Shown one piece after another: positions 1 to 8,734 of a DNA stretch of 64,000 bases. Within the stretch, counting starts at the first letter, position 1. Each line of letters opens with the position of its first letter. The notes beneath the pieces are model-generated. The model was not told the DNA's origin. It saw only the letters and a program-made list of their open reading frames with translations, and ran no database searches. Position numbers and translations under genes: made by a program. The DNA is from Gloeobacterales cyanobacterium ES-bin-313 (GTDB lineage Bacteria > Cyanobacteriota > Cyanobacteriia > Gloeobacterales > Gloeobacteraceae), in the NCBI GenBank assembly GCA_014379585.1, contig JACMLN010000110.1, positions 1-64,000 of the forward strand, given 5' to 3'.

Positions 1-77
1 ATATATTTCTAGGTTTCTGACAGGCTTGAACGATCTGCTGGGTACAATCGCGGGAGTGACGATCCGAATAGGCGACG

Positions 78-812
78 ATGATCGAGGCTCAGGCGCTCCG
101 CAAATCCTTTAAAAATGTCCCTGCTGTTCAAGGGGTGAGCTTTGAGGCAAGAGATGGGCAAATCACGGGTTTGCTAGGGCCAAATGGTGCTGGCAAAACG
201 ACGCTACTGCGAATGCTTTATACGGTTTTCAAGCCTGACAGCGGCACAGCGATCATCGACGGTTTCGATATTTGCCGTGAAGCTCAGAAAGTCCAATCTC
301 GGATCGGGGTCTTACCTGACAGTCGAGGTCTATACCCACGACTCACAGCCCGCGAAAATATTCGGTACTACGGGCGGCTCCACGGCATGCGAGGACTCGC
401 CCTCGAATCTGTGATTGCTGACTTGGCCAAACTTTTGGAGATGCAGGATTTTGCAGATCGGCGCACGGAGGGCTTCTCCCAGGGGCAAAGATTGAAAGTT
501 GCCATTGCCCGTGCCCTCGTTCACGGACCACAAAATGTTCTGCTCGACGAACCCACGAATGGCTTGGATGTGATGAGTACCCGTGCTCTGCGCACCGTGA
601 TCCGCAGGATCCGAGATGAAGGCAAGTGCATCTTATTTTCAAGCCATGTGATGCAAGAGATCTCTGCCCTCTGCGACCACATCGTTGTCATCGCCCGTGG
701 CCAAGTCGCAGCATCGGGCACCCCCGATGCCCTCCGCGAAGCTACCGGGCAAAGCAACCTTGAAGATGCTTTCGTCGCAGCAATTGGCTCAGAGGAGGGT
801 CTGAGTCTATGA
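78..812 (+). CDS. ABC transporter ATP-binding protein, NatA-like
   Basis: This 244-residue protein is the ATPase of an ABC-2 type exporter and powers the membrane protein encoded next to it. The Walker A motif GPNGAGKTT lies at residues 34-42, the signature FSQGQ at 133-137, Walker B VLLDEP at 154-159, and the H-loop histidine near 190. The sequence resembles the NatA/CcmA group, whose members export sodium ions or small molecules; the substrate here is unknown. The start is an ATG preceded by AGG at a suitable distance. Its stop overlaps the next gene by 4 bases, so the two are translationally coupled. Confidence 0.9.
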   Translation: MIEAQALRKSFKNVPAVQGVSFEARDGQITGLLGPNGAGKTTLLRMLYTVFKPDSGTAIIDGFDICREAQKVQSRIGVLPDSRGLYPRLTARENIRYYGRLHGMRGLALESVIADLAKLLEMQDFADRRTEGFSQGQRLKVAIARALVHGPQNVLLDEPTNGLDVMSTRALRTVIRRIRDEGKCILFSSHVMQEISALCDHIVVIARGQVAASGTPDALREATGQSNLEDAFVAAIGSEEGLSL

Positions 813-2002
813 AAAGCACAGGTTCCCTAGCGCGGATCGCCGTTGTCTTCGCCAAAGAAGTTCAAGACAACCTTCGGGATCGCCGTACTCTGCTGGCGGC
901 TTTGCTCACCCCACTCACTGGGCCGCTCACCTTGGCTTTGGTGCTGTTTTTGCTGAACCGCAGTGTCGCGGGGGAAGGAGATAAGCCGCTTATTTTGCCG
1001 ATTGTCGGCAAAGAAAATGCCCCGCAATTGGTCGCTTTTTTGGATGCCCAACCGGGAATTGAGATTCTGAGCGTAAACGAAAATCCAGAAAATGCGGTGC
1101 GCTCAGGTCGTTACGATGCTGTGATCCGCATTCCTGTCGATTTTGCGAAAGCGCTCCGTGCAGCCCAACCTGCCCCTGTCGAGATTATCCAAAATACTAG
1201 CCAGCAAGCAGCCTTTGGCACTGTCAGCCGGATCCGCAGTCTGCTCAACGCCTACAGCCGTCAAATTGGCAGTTTGCGTCTGCTGGCGAGGGGAATCAAT
1301 CCAGCCATCGTCCAAGCCCTCGCCATCGAAAATGTCGATGTGGCCAGTGCTCAGGGCAAAGCAGGCTTCATTCTCGGTTTGATGCCTCTTTATATTGTGT
1401 TGGCTGCTTTTATTGGTGGTTTCTACGTGGCCATCGACACAACTACTGGAGAGCGCGAACGGGGATCCCTCGAACCGCTTGTGATCAATCCCATTCAGCG
1501 CTGGGAACTACTGGCTGGAAAACTAGCGACGACCCTCGTATTCACTTCAGTCGTCGTGCTTGAAACCTTGACAGGCTTGGCCTTGACGATCAACTTCCTA
1601 CCTGTAGACGACCTCGGATTGAAACTCAGTCTCGCCCCTTCGACGTTCGTTGGCTTGTTCTTGATTACCCTGCCGATTATTCTGCTGGCTGGGGCTACCC
1701 TCACCTTGATCGCCTCGTTTACCCGCAGTTTCAAAGAAGCCCAGAGCTACTTGACCCCGATCTTCTTGATTCCGACCATGCCGAGTTTGCTTGTCGCTTT
1801 CTTGCCCCAACAGTCAACGTGGTGGTCGGCATTGATCCCGATTTACTCCCAACAATTGTTTATGAACCAGCTCCTAAAAGGCGAAAGTCTTCAGTTTGTC
1901 AGTGTTCTGGTGGCTTCTGGTGTTACTCTGGCTGTCGGAATCGCTGTTGCATTCGCGGCGGTGCGGATCTTTGAAGGCGAAGAGGTCGTCTCAGGTCGTT
2001 AA
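809..2002 (+). CDS. ABC-2 type transporter permease, NatB-like
   Basis: This 397-residue inner-membrane protein is the partner of the upstream ATPase. It has one membrane segment near residues 25-45, a large soluble domain facing away from the cytoplasm (about 50-185), and a cluster of five or six membrane segments to the C-terminus. This is the layout of the NatB/ABC-2 family with an extended extracytoplasmic domain. The conserved segment around GERERGSLEPL, after the second membrane helix, is typical of the family. The gene overlaps natA-like by ATGA. The transported substrate cannot be told from the sequence. Confidence 0.87.
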   Translation: MKSTGSLARIAVVFAKEVQDNLRDRRTLLAALLTPLTGPLTLALVLFLLNRSVAGEGDKPLILPIVGKENAPQLVAFLDAQPGIEILSVNENPENAVRSGRYDAVIRIPVDFAKALRAAQPAPVEIIQNTSQQAAFGTVSRIRSLLNAYSRQIGSLRLLARGINPAIVQALAIENVDVASAQGKAGFILGLMPLYIVLAAFIGGFYVAIDTTTGERERGSLEPLVINPIQRWELLAGKLATTLVFTSVVVLETLTGLALTINFLPVDDLGLKLSLAPSTFVGLFLITLPIILLAGATLTLIASFTRSFKEAQSYLTPIFLIPTMPSLLVAFLPQQSTWWSALIPIYSQQLFMNQLLKGESLQFVSVLVASGVTLAVGIAVAFAAVRIFEGEEVVSGR

Positions 2003-2039
2003 AGTGCCGAAATCGTTTCAAGCTTAGGGAGAGAAGACT

Positions 2040-2696
2040 TTGTTGGCGATCATCCTAAAAGCTTTCGGAGTCGTTGCTGGTCTCGGTTTGACCAGTTACA
2101 TTTTGGGTCTGCTTTCCTGGAATACCCGTTTCAAAACCCTGGCTCCATTCTTTCTTTCCAGCATTGCAACGATTGGTTTACTTTTTTGGGCACTCAGCAC
2201 ACCTGAAAGCTCTTTCCTGAAAGTGATTGCAACTTTTCTCGGAAGCTGGTCAATTTCCTCAATCGTTGAATACCTGATCCATCGCTATGTGCTTCACTAT
2301 CCTGGCTCCCGTGGAAAGTTTGAAAAGCTGATTTATGAGCTACACGAAAATCATCACGACGATGCAAAAGATCTTTCGATTCAGTTTATTTCTTTAGCCA
2401 TAAGTGTCCCACTTTTTGTTTTAGTTGGCTCTGGAATTATTCATGTTTTAGGTGTGCAAATTGGTGCTTCTCTCATCGCTGGTATGACCTGCCTCTATGG
2501 CTACTACGAATGGGTTCACTATGCTAGCCACAACCGCAAAGCCACGACTCCCTGGCTGAAATGGCAACAGAAATATCACCGTGTTCATCACTTTCAAGAT
2601 GCCAACTGTAACTACGGAGTGACAAATCCTCTCTGGGATGTTTGCTTCGGAACCTACGCAGGCATTCAGCGCAAAAGTCCACGGGAAGCTGGTTGA
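2040..2696 (+). CDS. Fatty acid hydroxylase / sterol desaturase family membrane protein
   Basis: This 218-residue polytopic protein has four histidine clusters that match the diiron centre of the fatty acid hydroxylase superfamily: HRYVLH at 81-86, HENHH at 102-106, HYASH at 160-164 and HRVHH at 180-184. Members hydroxylate or desaturate lipids, sterols or carotenoids in the membrane; the substrate here is unknown. Membrane helices are seen at about 5-25, 35-55, 60-80 and 110-150. The start is TTG, preceded by an AGGGAGAG ribosome-binding site. It is short for a sterol desaturase but normal for the small bacterial hydroxylases. Confidence 0.82.
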   Translation: MLAIILKAFGVVAGLGLTSYILGLLSWNTRFKTLAPFFLSSIATIGLLFWALSTPESSFLKVIATFLGSWSISSIVEYLIHRYVLHYPGSRGKFEKLIYELHENHHDDAKDLSIQFISLAISVPLFVLVGSGIIHVLGVQIGASLIAGMTCLYGYYEWVHYASHNRKATTPWLKWQQKYHRVHHFQDANCNYGVTNPLWDVCFGTYAGIQRKSPREAG

Positions 2697-2725
2697 TAGG
2701 TTTTCAGAATCCTCGGAGAAAGAAG

Positions 2726-3262
2726 ATGATCGTTGTTTTTGAAACTGAGCGTCTGATCGTTCGCCACATCGATGTAGAAGCTGACCTAGAGTCCTACTTT
2801 GCGATGAACAGCGATCCTGAGGTGATTCACTTTATTCGCTCCGGGAAAGTGATCGAAAGCTTAGAGAAACAGCGCGAAGAGTTGAATGCTCTGGTAGAAC
2901 GCTATGCGCTTCGCAACAATGGCTCTGGGGGGTGGCCTATGGTTTCCAAAGAAAGCAATCGAGTTGTTGGCACTGCTATCTTGAATCAGATCCCACTCAC
3001 TGGTGGCGAACTCAGTGATGATTGGCAAGTCGGCTGGCATTTACGGCGAGACTGTTGGGGAAAAGGTTACGCCACCGAAGTTGGTAAAGCCCTACTTACC
3101 CACGGTTTTACTGTGTTGAAAAAACCAATTTTGCACGCTGTCGTCGATCCTCTCAACCACGCCTCGCGGCGAGTCACCGAACGCTTAGGCATGACCTTCA
3201 TTGAGCGCACTAGCAAGTACTACGACCTTGAACTCGATCACTTTCAAAAGTTGCCAGGATGA
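2726..3262 (+). CDS. GNAT family N-acetyltransferase (RimJ/RimL type)
   Basis: This protein of 178 residues belongs to the GNAT acetyltransferases that use acetyl-CoA. The N-terminus ETERLIVRHID and the core GWHLRRDCWGKGYATEVGKAL, which contains the acetyl-CoA-binding loop (R/Q-x-x-G-x-G/A type), are characteristic. So is the C-terminal pattern NHASRRVTERLGM. The ATG at 2726 was chosen because it follows a clear GGAG site and starts at the domain boundary; an upstream reading frame would overlap the preceding gene. The substrate is unknown: proteins, antibiotics and amino acids are all possible in this family. Confidence 0.85.
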   Translation: MIVVFETERLIVRHIDVEADLESYFAMNSDPEVIHFIRSGKVIESLEKQREELNALVERYALRNNGSGGWPMVSKESNRVVGTAILNQIPLTGGELSDDWQVGWHLRRDCWGKGYATEVGKALLTHGFTVLKKPILHAVVDPLNHASRRVTERLGMTFIERTSKYYDLELDHFQKLPG

Positions 3263-3284
3263 ATGCCTTGCTAGGGCATTCATC
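3258..3284. terminator. Hairpin between convergent genes
   Basis: A perfect 10-bp stem (GATGAATGCC with GGCATTCATC) closes a 7-base loop and overlaps the stop codon of the acetyltransferase gene. It lies between convergent genes and has no strong T-tract, so its role as a bidirectional terminator is inferred. Confidence 0.55.
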
Positions 3285-3321
3285 TGATGTCTCGAAATGG
3301 TTCCGACCTAGCTTTTTGCTT

Positions 3322-4290
3322 TTAAGGGCTAGGCGTTGAGACAGCGGGGGCTGGAGTCGGAGCCGGGGTCGCAGTCGGCAACTGATTGGTATAAACCTTT
3401 GAGGGCGAGCGCGGAATCGCTGCTTTGGTGAGTTGCTCATCTTCCATCTGCAATAGTTCTGGAACAGTCACAAAGCTATAGCCTTGCTGTTTCAATCCTG
3501 CGATGATTTTAGGAAGAGCCTGCACGGTTGGGTGCTTACCACCACCGTCGTGCATAAGCACAACAGCACCCGGTCGAACGTGGGTTAAGACGTTTTTGAC
3601 CTCCATCTCTGGAGTCGTTTTGCGCTGATCGTCACCAGAGACATCATTCCAAAGGACAATGCTGTACTTGCGGGAGGCCGCATAAGCAGCCAAGCCGTTG
3701 CTGAGTTTGCCTCCAGGTGGTCGAAACAGTTCGGGTTTCACGCCAACTGTCTGAATCATCAGATTGGTTGTGTTATCGATCTCCGCTTGGGCAACTTTTG
3801 GACTCATGCGAGCGTAAGGATGATTCCAACTGTGATTGCCGAGAACATGGCCAGCTTGGGCAACGGATAGCAATAGTTCAGGGTGGTTGTGGATCGAACG
3901 ACCTAGACAGAAAAACGTCGCTTTGATATTTTCTTTTTGGAGAATATCGAGGATGGCGAGGGTGCTCACAGGCCAAGGACCATCGTCGAAGGTGAGGGCA
4001 ACAACCTTCTGGGTGAAGACTTCTGTGGCACCCTTAAAGGTCTTGCCTTGATAGCGCAAAGGCAGGCTTGAAGTGTTGACAGGTGCAGCCGGTTTCGCAG
4101 CGACGGGCACAGCTTTGACAATCGGTTTAGCCGGTGGAGGGGTGACTACCACAGGAGTCGGAGCAACGGGAGCCGGAGCAGGTTTTTGGGATAAGAAATA
4201 CCAGAGTCCACCGCCAATCGCCAAGACAGGCAAGCCGATCAGTGCTAACTGACCAAACGGCCTTTTTTTCTTTCGCATGAATATAGACAC
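3322..4290 (-). CDS. Membrane-anchored polysaccharide deacetylase (NodB homology domain)
   Basis: This 322-residue protein probably removes acetyl groups from peptidoglycan or another cell-surface glycan. It has a basic N-terminus, one membrane anchor (about residues 14-33), then a long Pro/Ala/Val linker (about 37-72). The NodB domain follows, with the TFDDGP motif at 100-105 and the metal-binding HSWNHP at 153-158. RPPGGKLS and LMHDGGGKHP further on match the later catalytic motifs of carbohydrate esterase family 4. The C-terminal tail is again rich in Pro and Thr. The GTG start at 4290 is supported by GGGAG six bases upstream; an ATG at 4278 is less well placed. Confidence 0.88.
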   Translation of the reverse strand: MSIFMRKKKRPFGQLALIGLPVLAIGGGLWYFLSQKPAPAPVAPTPVVVTPPPAKPIVKAVPVAAKPAAPVNTSSLPLRYQGKTFKGATEVFTQKVVALTFDDGPWPVSTLAILDILQKENIKATFFCLGRSIHNHPELLLSVAQAGHVLGNHSWNHPYARMSPKVAQAEIDNTTNLMIQTVGVKPELFRPPGGKLSNGLAAYAASRKYSIVLWNDVSGDDQRKTTPEMEVKNVLTHVRPGAVVLMHDGGGKHPTVQALPKIIAGLKQQGYSFVTVPELLQMEDEQLTKAAIPRSPSKVYTNQLPTATPAPTPAPAVSTPSP

Positions 4291-4553
4291 TTGACGCTCC
4301 CAGGGGTTCGCTCAAAGCTATCTTCACCGATGTTTGCGATTCTGACTAGAGCTTCCCTAAAATTGGGGGTGAGGCAAGGCAGAGGAGCCTGAAATCGCCT
4401 TCAGTACCAGAAATTCTTGCAGGGCAAACCGTGCTGCGCCCTTGTTTCCAAATTTATGAACCTAACCAAACTTCTAGGCCAGACCTACCCGATTCCCTGA
4501 TGTGCTTAGAGGGGCAGTGGGCGATCTTGGGTCTACAGACAGGAGTTTTAGGT

Positions 4554-5465
4554 ATGACCTCACCCTTAATCGATTTCTCCAATCGGATCACCGAAGCCGT
4601 AGAGCAATCTGGCAAAGCGATTGTTGCGGTCAATGCCCGCCAACGTTTCCCTTCCAGCGGCATTCATTGGCGACCCGGAATCGTCGTCACAGCCGATCAC
4701 GGACTCAAGCGCGATGAAGAGATCTCTGTGACCCTACCAGGAGGAAGTACCCGTGGAGCGACCCTGGTTGGTCGGGATCCAAGTACAGACTTGGCTGTAC
4801 TGCGTATCCCCAACGAGTTGCCTGTAGCCGATATTGGCGATTCTCAAAGTTTGCGCGTTGGTAGTCTCGCCCTCGCCGTTGCCAGTACAGACAATGGCAA
4901 CTCGGCAGTCAGCATGGGTGTCATCAGTGCCCTGGCTGGATCGTGGCGGACGTGGCGTGGTGGACAAGTCGATCAACTGATTCGGCTGGATCTCAACCTC
5001 TATAGCGGCTTTTCGGGGGGTGCCTTGGTCAGTGCCGAAGGCCAAGTGCTGGGCATGGTGACAGCTGGACTCTCCCGAAGTACAGCCATTGCTCTACCTG
5101 TGGCGACAGTAAACCGTGTTGTGGATCAACTGGTGCAGAAAGGGCGGATTGCCCGTGGTTACTTGGGGGTCGGCATGCAGCCTGTGCGCTTACCTGAGAG
5201 CCTCAAGCAGTCCCTCAACTTAAATAGTGATGGAGGAGTGATCCTGGTAAGCCTTGAAAACGATGGGCCCGCAGCCCGCTCCGGAGCAATGATCGGCGAT
5301 ATTGTCGTCGCTTTCGACAGCGAAACCGTCGGCGATACCGAAGATGTTTTGGCATTGCTGACCCCAGAGCGCATTGGCATGCCTATCCCTGTCGCTATTG
5401 TCCGAGGCGGAACGGCAGCGATCTTGACGATCACGATCGGCGAACGGCCTCGGAGGGAGCGATGA
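4554..5465 (+). CDS. HtrA-like trypsin-fold serine protease with C-terminal PDZ domain
   Basis: This 303-residue protein has the catalytic triad of the S1C proteases: His49 in TADHG, Asp79 in STDLAVL and Ser154 in GFSGGA. A PDZ domain spans about residues 200-300 and begins near GYLGVGMQ. No signal peptide is visible with the ATG at 4554, which follows GGAG; a GTG at 4431 would add 41 residues without giving a convincing signal, so the protein may be cytoplasmic. The gene overlaps the next protease by 4 bases and starts a three-gene operon. Compared with DegP/HhoA it is short at the N-terminus. Confidence 0.85.
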   Translation: MTSPLIDFSNRITEAVEQSGKAIVAVNARQRFPSSGIHWRPGIVVTADHGLKRDEEISVTLPGGSTRGATLVGRDPSTDLAVLRIPNELPVADIGDSQSLRVGSLALAVASTDNGNSAVSMGVISALAGSWRTWRGGQVDQLIRLDLNLYSGFSGGALVSAEGQVLGMVTAGLSRSTAIALPVATVNRVVDQLVQKGRIARGYLGVGMQPVRLPESLKQSLNLNSDGGVILVSLENDGPAARSGAMIGDIVVAFDSETVGDTEDVLALLTPERIGMPIPVAIVRGGTAAILTITIGERPRRER

Positions 5466-6010
5466 ATACAGCCTTAATCGCAGCGGCAGAGGCGCTCAAG
5501 CAGGTGACTGTACAGATCCATTCTGGTCGTGCTGGAGTTGGATCAGGGGTGATCTGGAGTGGCGACGGTCTGATCGTCTCCAACGCCCACGTCGTTCGTA
5601 GTCCTTATCCAGAGATCATTCTGGCCAATGGGAAGAGGCTGAAAGGGACATTGATTGCTCGGGACAAGCAACAAGATCTAGCAGCCGTGCGCATTGAGGC
5701 TTCCCATCTCGATACGGCCCAATCGGGGACAAGCACGCCCCTCAAACCCGGTTCTCTGGTGATGGCCTTCGGACATCCCCTCGGTGCGACCAATGCTCTC
5801 AGCCTCGGTATTCTCCATCGCACCACTGAAGCTTGGCTGCAGGCGGATATTCGACTCGCCCCTGGGAACTCTGGTGGCCCCCTTGTCGATGCCCAAGGCC
5901 ATGTGATCGGCATCAATACAGCGATCGTCGGTGGTCTTGGCCTTGCCGTTCCCGTTGAAGCCGTTCTCCAATTTCTGAAAAGACTTGCACTCGGGCAGGC
6001 AGTGGCGTGA
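5462..6010 (+). CDS. Trypsin-like serine protease without PDZ domain
   Basis: This 182-residue protein is a bare trypsin-fold protease domain. The triad is visible as His43 (SNAHVV), Asp72 (QQDLAAVR) and Ser137 (PGNSGGP). It begins without a signal peptide and ends directly after the protease fold, with no PDZ domain. Its start overlaps the stop of the PDZ protease, and its end overlaps the following regulator gene, so all three are probably made from one message. Sequence similarity to the upstream gene suggests an old duplication, but this is inferred from shared motifs only. Confidence 0.85.
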   Translation: MNTALIAAAEALKQVTVQIHSGRAGVGSGVIWSGDGLIVSNAHVVRSPYPEIILANGKRLKGTLIARDKQQDLAAVRIEASHLDTAQSGTSTPLKPGSLVMAFGHPLGATNALSLGILHRTTEAWLQADIRLAPGNSGGPLVDAQGHVIGINTAIVGGLGLAVPVEAVLQFLKRLALGQAVA

Positions 6011-6597
6011 TCCAGGTGCTTGTCGCTGCTACTTCAGCCATCTTGCAGGCAGGGCTAGAAGCGCTGATCCAGACGAGTCCTCACTTGCAACTTGTGAGTA
6101 GTACGAGAGATCTCACCCAGGCAATCAACATTTTGAAACCTGATGTGGTGCTTGTCGCTCAAGATGGCCAGGAGGATGAAATGCTCGATGCGTGGAATGG
6201 ATCGTCCCTCATCTTGCTCAGCGATCACTGGGCACCGGAAGTGCTACGCGCAGGGGTCAAAGCAATTCTTCCTTTAGATTCCTCAGCCAGTGAGATCGTC
6301 GCAGCGGTGGAAGCAGTGGCGGCAGGGCTAATCGTGCTCCACTCGGATTTCAGTGAAAGATTCTTTCAGAACGTGCCATCAACGCGCTCTATACCGACTC
6401 AAACCCTAACCCCTCGTGAAGTTGAAGTGCTCAGAATGCTGGCTGAAGGCACGGGCAATAAAACAATTGCTTCTCGCCTTGGCATTTCTGAGCATACGGT
6501 CAAATTTCACATTGGTTCGATCTTTAGCAAGCTCGGGGTTTCCAATCGCACCGAAGCCGTAACTTTAGGGGTGCGACAGGGGCTAATTTTGCTTTAA
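6007..6597 (+). CDS. NarL/LuxR-type regulator with degenerate receiver domain
   Basis: This 196-residue protein has the length and fold pattern of a NarL-type response regulator. The C-terminal LuxR helix-turn-helix (about 136-196, starting LTPREVEVLRML) is intact and should bind DNA. The receiver has lost its phosphorylation chemistry: the acidic pair near the N-terminus reads Ala-Ala, the phospho-acceptor site after PDVVLV is Ala51, and the conserved Lys region reads ILPLD. It probably does not respond to a kinase and may be controlled by another signal. The GTG start overlaps the stop of the upstream protease by 4 bases. Confidence 0.85.
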   Translation: MIQVLVAATSAILQAGLEALIQTSPHLQLVSSTRDLTQAINILKPDVVLVAQDGQEDEMLDAWNGSSLILLSDHWAPEVLRAGVKAILPLDSSASEIVAAVEAVAAGLIVLHSDFSERFFQNVPSTRSIPTQTLTPREVEVLRMLAEGTGNKTIASRLGISEHTVKFHIGSIFSKLGVSNRTEAVTLGVRQGLILL

Positions 6598-6634
6598 AAA
6601 GAGGGGCAGGTACAAGACCTACCCCCCCTCTTTT
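6595..6634 (+). terminator. Terminator after the protease-regulator operon
   Basis: A long hairpin pairs AAAAGAGGGG and AGGT with ACCT and CCCCTCTTTT around an ACAAG loop, with a small bulge, directly after the stop codon. It can end transcription in both directions, since the next gene is convergent. Confidence 0.75.
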
Positions 6635-6644
6635 AGATCTCAAG

Positions 6645-8633
6645 CTACTGAGCAATGACGCTCAGTCGGCTCGGTGCTTCTGTGCGCCCGTTCTGGGTGA
6701 TCACCCGAATCGAACCCGTTGTGGCAGCATCTGGAACCACGACATTGATCGTCGTCGGCGTGATATCGATCACCCGTCCATCCATTTCACCACCAGCAGT
6801 GCTAAAGCGAACTGTAGTTTTTCCAGGATTGGGGTCGAAGTTGGCTCCCGTGAGCGTCACTGTCTTGCCAATCGAGGCGGTCGTCGGCCCTGTAAATACT
6901 TGGGGTGCAGAACTGCAACTTGGATACTTGAAGGAACCGATGCGGGTGCGCCAAGAAGAAGCACTCGTTGACTGATAGTACTCAGTGGTGTAGTAGAACG
7001 TGCAGTTGTCTACAGGGTCTACAACCATGGTGGAGTAATCGCCCCAGCGGTTCGAGCTACTTGTCTGTGAGCCAGACCCAGCGAAGAGGGTCGCTTCACC
7101 TTGACCAAACGTGCCGAGGGCATCGGTCGTCAATCGACCCGCATAGCGAATTTGCGGATTGATTGAAGAACTTGAGGCGCTGTAGCCAAGGGCAATATTG
7201 CCCGACCCGTCAGAAGCGATACTACCCATCCAGCGAGAGGTCGAATCAGGAGCGTAGGTGCCTTGCTGAAAGATGGTGTAGCCACCGCCTGTATTGCGCA
7301 ACTCGTACCAACGTGGTGCAGCAAAGCTACCTGAAACACCTGGATTGACCGAATGGTTGAGAACCAGAGACTGATACGTCCCCATATTTCGGTAAGCGAG
7401 GCGATACATCAGGCGATCCCCAATGGCATCAATCCGGCGGAACGTCCCCCCCTGTGGAATGCAAGCACGCGATCCAACAGTGACGCAGTTGATCGGGGTA
7501 AAGGCGGCGAGTGTCGGTGGCTTAAAGACCAGATTGGGTTGACCGGCCAGACCAAACGTTGAATTGGCTGGAGTCGTCCAATCGACCTTGAATTCCCAAA
7601 GCGCCAGTTGATCTGTCGGGAAACCAAAGCTAGAGTCATCGACCTCAGCAAAGTAACCAGGGGTACCAGTTGGTGGCACTGCGCCATCCACATCTGAAGG
7701 TAGAACGCCACCGAAGTTGGGGTTAGCGGATTCCAAATCGAAGTAAATCAGTCGGGCTGGTTGTCCAAGCAGCATCTTATCCCGCTCAAAAGCCCAGATC
7801 CCAGCACCAGCGAAGCTTTGCCCGTTTAGAAACTGGTTAGAGGTCATAAAGTATGACCCAGGCCAGACGGACAATTTGGAATAGTCGTTGAATTTATTGT
7901 TACTCACAATAAATTCGTAACGATAGTAAGTGCCAGTTGGATCGGGAGTTGTCGAAATCGCAAAACATTGGCGATAAGGGCCAGAAGTTGAACTGGTGAA
8001 CGCCCATTGACTGAACATCCAACGGTTCGCAATCGGATCGTAAAGAACAATCACATCACCATTGTTGGTCGTCTCGCAAAGACCACCGAAACCTGCCCAA
8101 AGTGCATTGCCATTAAATGGACCAGCGAGGGTAGCACCGGCTTTACTAAAGACAGAGTAGGAAAGATTGACCCATTGAACAATATTGTTAGGTCCGACAT
8201 CCATACTGGTATCGGGAGGCAAAACACCGTTGCGGTTGTTGACACCATCGAAAGTTAAAATTGGAGTAGGAATATTCGCTACACCTGGTGCAACTTGAAC
8301 CACCGAATCGCCAACTTGCTTGGCATCCGGTCTGATTGTCTTGATCTTGCGCAGTGTTTCCTCATCAAAATCGACGAGCTTTCTGTTTGGAATTTCTCTG
8401 TCTCCAGAGACTGGAGTGTTAATTTTAAGTGTGCGCAGGGCTGGGGAAACATCATTTTTGACTGAGCGAATAACTGTGGGCTTTAGCTCTTGCAAAGCAG
8501 GGCCAGGTGGCGACAGATCTGGTTTGGCTTGAGCCGCACCAGCACCGAGCATCAAGCAACTGAGAGCGAGCATCCACCCCCGATTAGCCAGGGGCTTCGG
8601 AGATGCTTTTGCAAATTGAGAAGAAAAATGCAT
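6645..8633 (-). CDS. Large secreted protein with C-terminal IPT/TIG domain
   Basis: The ATG at 8633 follows an AGGA site and gives a 662-residue precursor with a signal peptide ending near AGAAQA. The middle region (about 120-560) resembles secreted bacterial proteins of unknown function that read like a beta-propeller or sialidase-type fold, with many Trp, Ser and Gly turns. The last 80 residues (from about VFTGPTTASIGKTVTLTGAN) form an IPT/TIG immunoglobulin-like domain, common in surface and cell-adhesion proteins. No membrane anchor or sorting signal is seen. A function is not recognised. It stands alone on the minus strand. Confidence 0.75.
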   Translation of the reverse strand: MHFSSQFAKASPKPLANRGWMLALSCLMLGAGAAQAKPDLSPPGPALQELKPTVIRSVKNDVSPALRTLKINTPVSGDREIPNRKLVDFDEETLRKIKTIRPDAKQVGDSVVQVAPGVANIPTPILTFDGVNNRNGVLPPDTSMDVGPNNIVQWVNLSYSVFSKAGATLAGPFNGNALWAGFGGLCETTNNGDVIVLYDPIANRWMFSQWAFTSSTSGPYRQCFAISTTPDPTGTYYRYEFIVSNNKFNDYSKLSVWPGSYFMTSNQFLNGQSFAGAGIWAFERDKMLLGQPARLIYFDLESANPNFGGVLPSDVDGAVPPTGTPGYFAEVDDSSFGFPTDQLALWEFKVDWTTPANSTFGLAGQPNLVFKPPTLAAFTPINCVTVGSRACIPQGGTFRRIDAIGDRLMYRLAYRNMGTYQSLVLNHSVNPGVSGSFAAPRWYELRNTGGGYTIFQQGTYAPDSTSRWMGSIASDGSGNIALGYSASSSSINPQIRYAGRLTTDALGTFGQGEATLFAGSGSQTSSSNRWGDYSTMVVDPVDNCTFYYTTEYYQSTSASSWRTRIGSFKYPSCSSAPQVFTGPTTASIGKTVTLTGANFDPNPGKTTVRFSTAGGEMDGRVIDITPTTINVVVPDAATTGSIRVITQNGRTEAPSRLSVIAQ

Positions 8634-8734
8634 TGCGTATCCTAATTTTCTACAAATATGCAACAGAATGATACCAGACACGCGGCATAATTTTCGTTCA
8701 GTCCAAACCTTGAAAAATCAGTATTTTCACGCAG

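Noticed and set aside
1-77. Promoter TTGAAC/TACAAT before the ABC transporter genes
   Set aside because: The boxes are only 11 bases apart, too close for a normal promoter; the -10-like TACAAT may be real but has no good partner.
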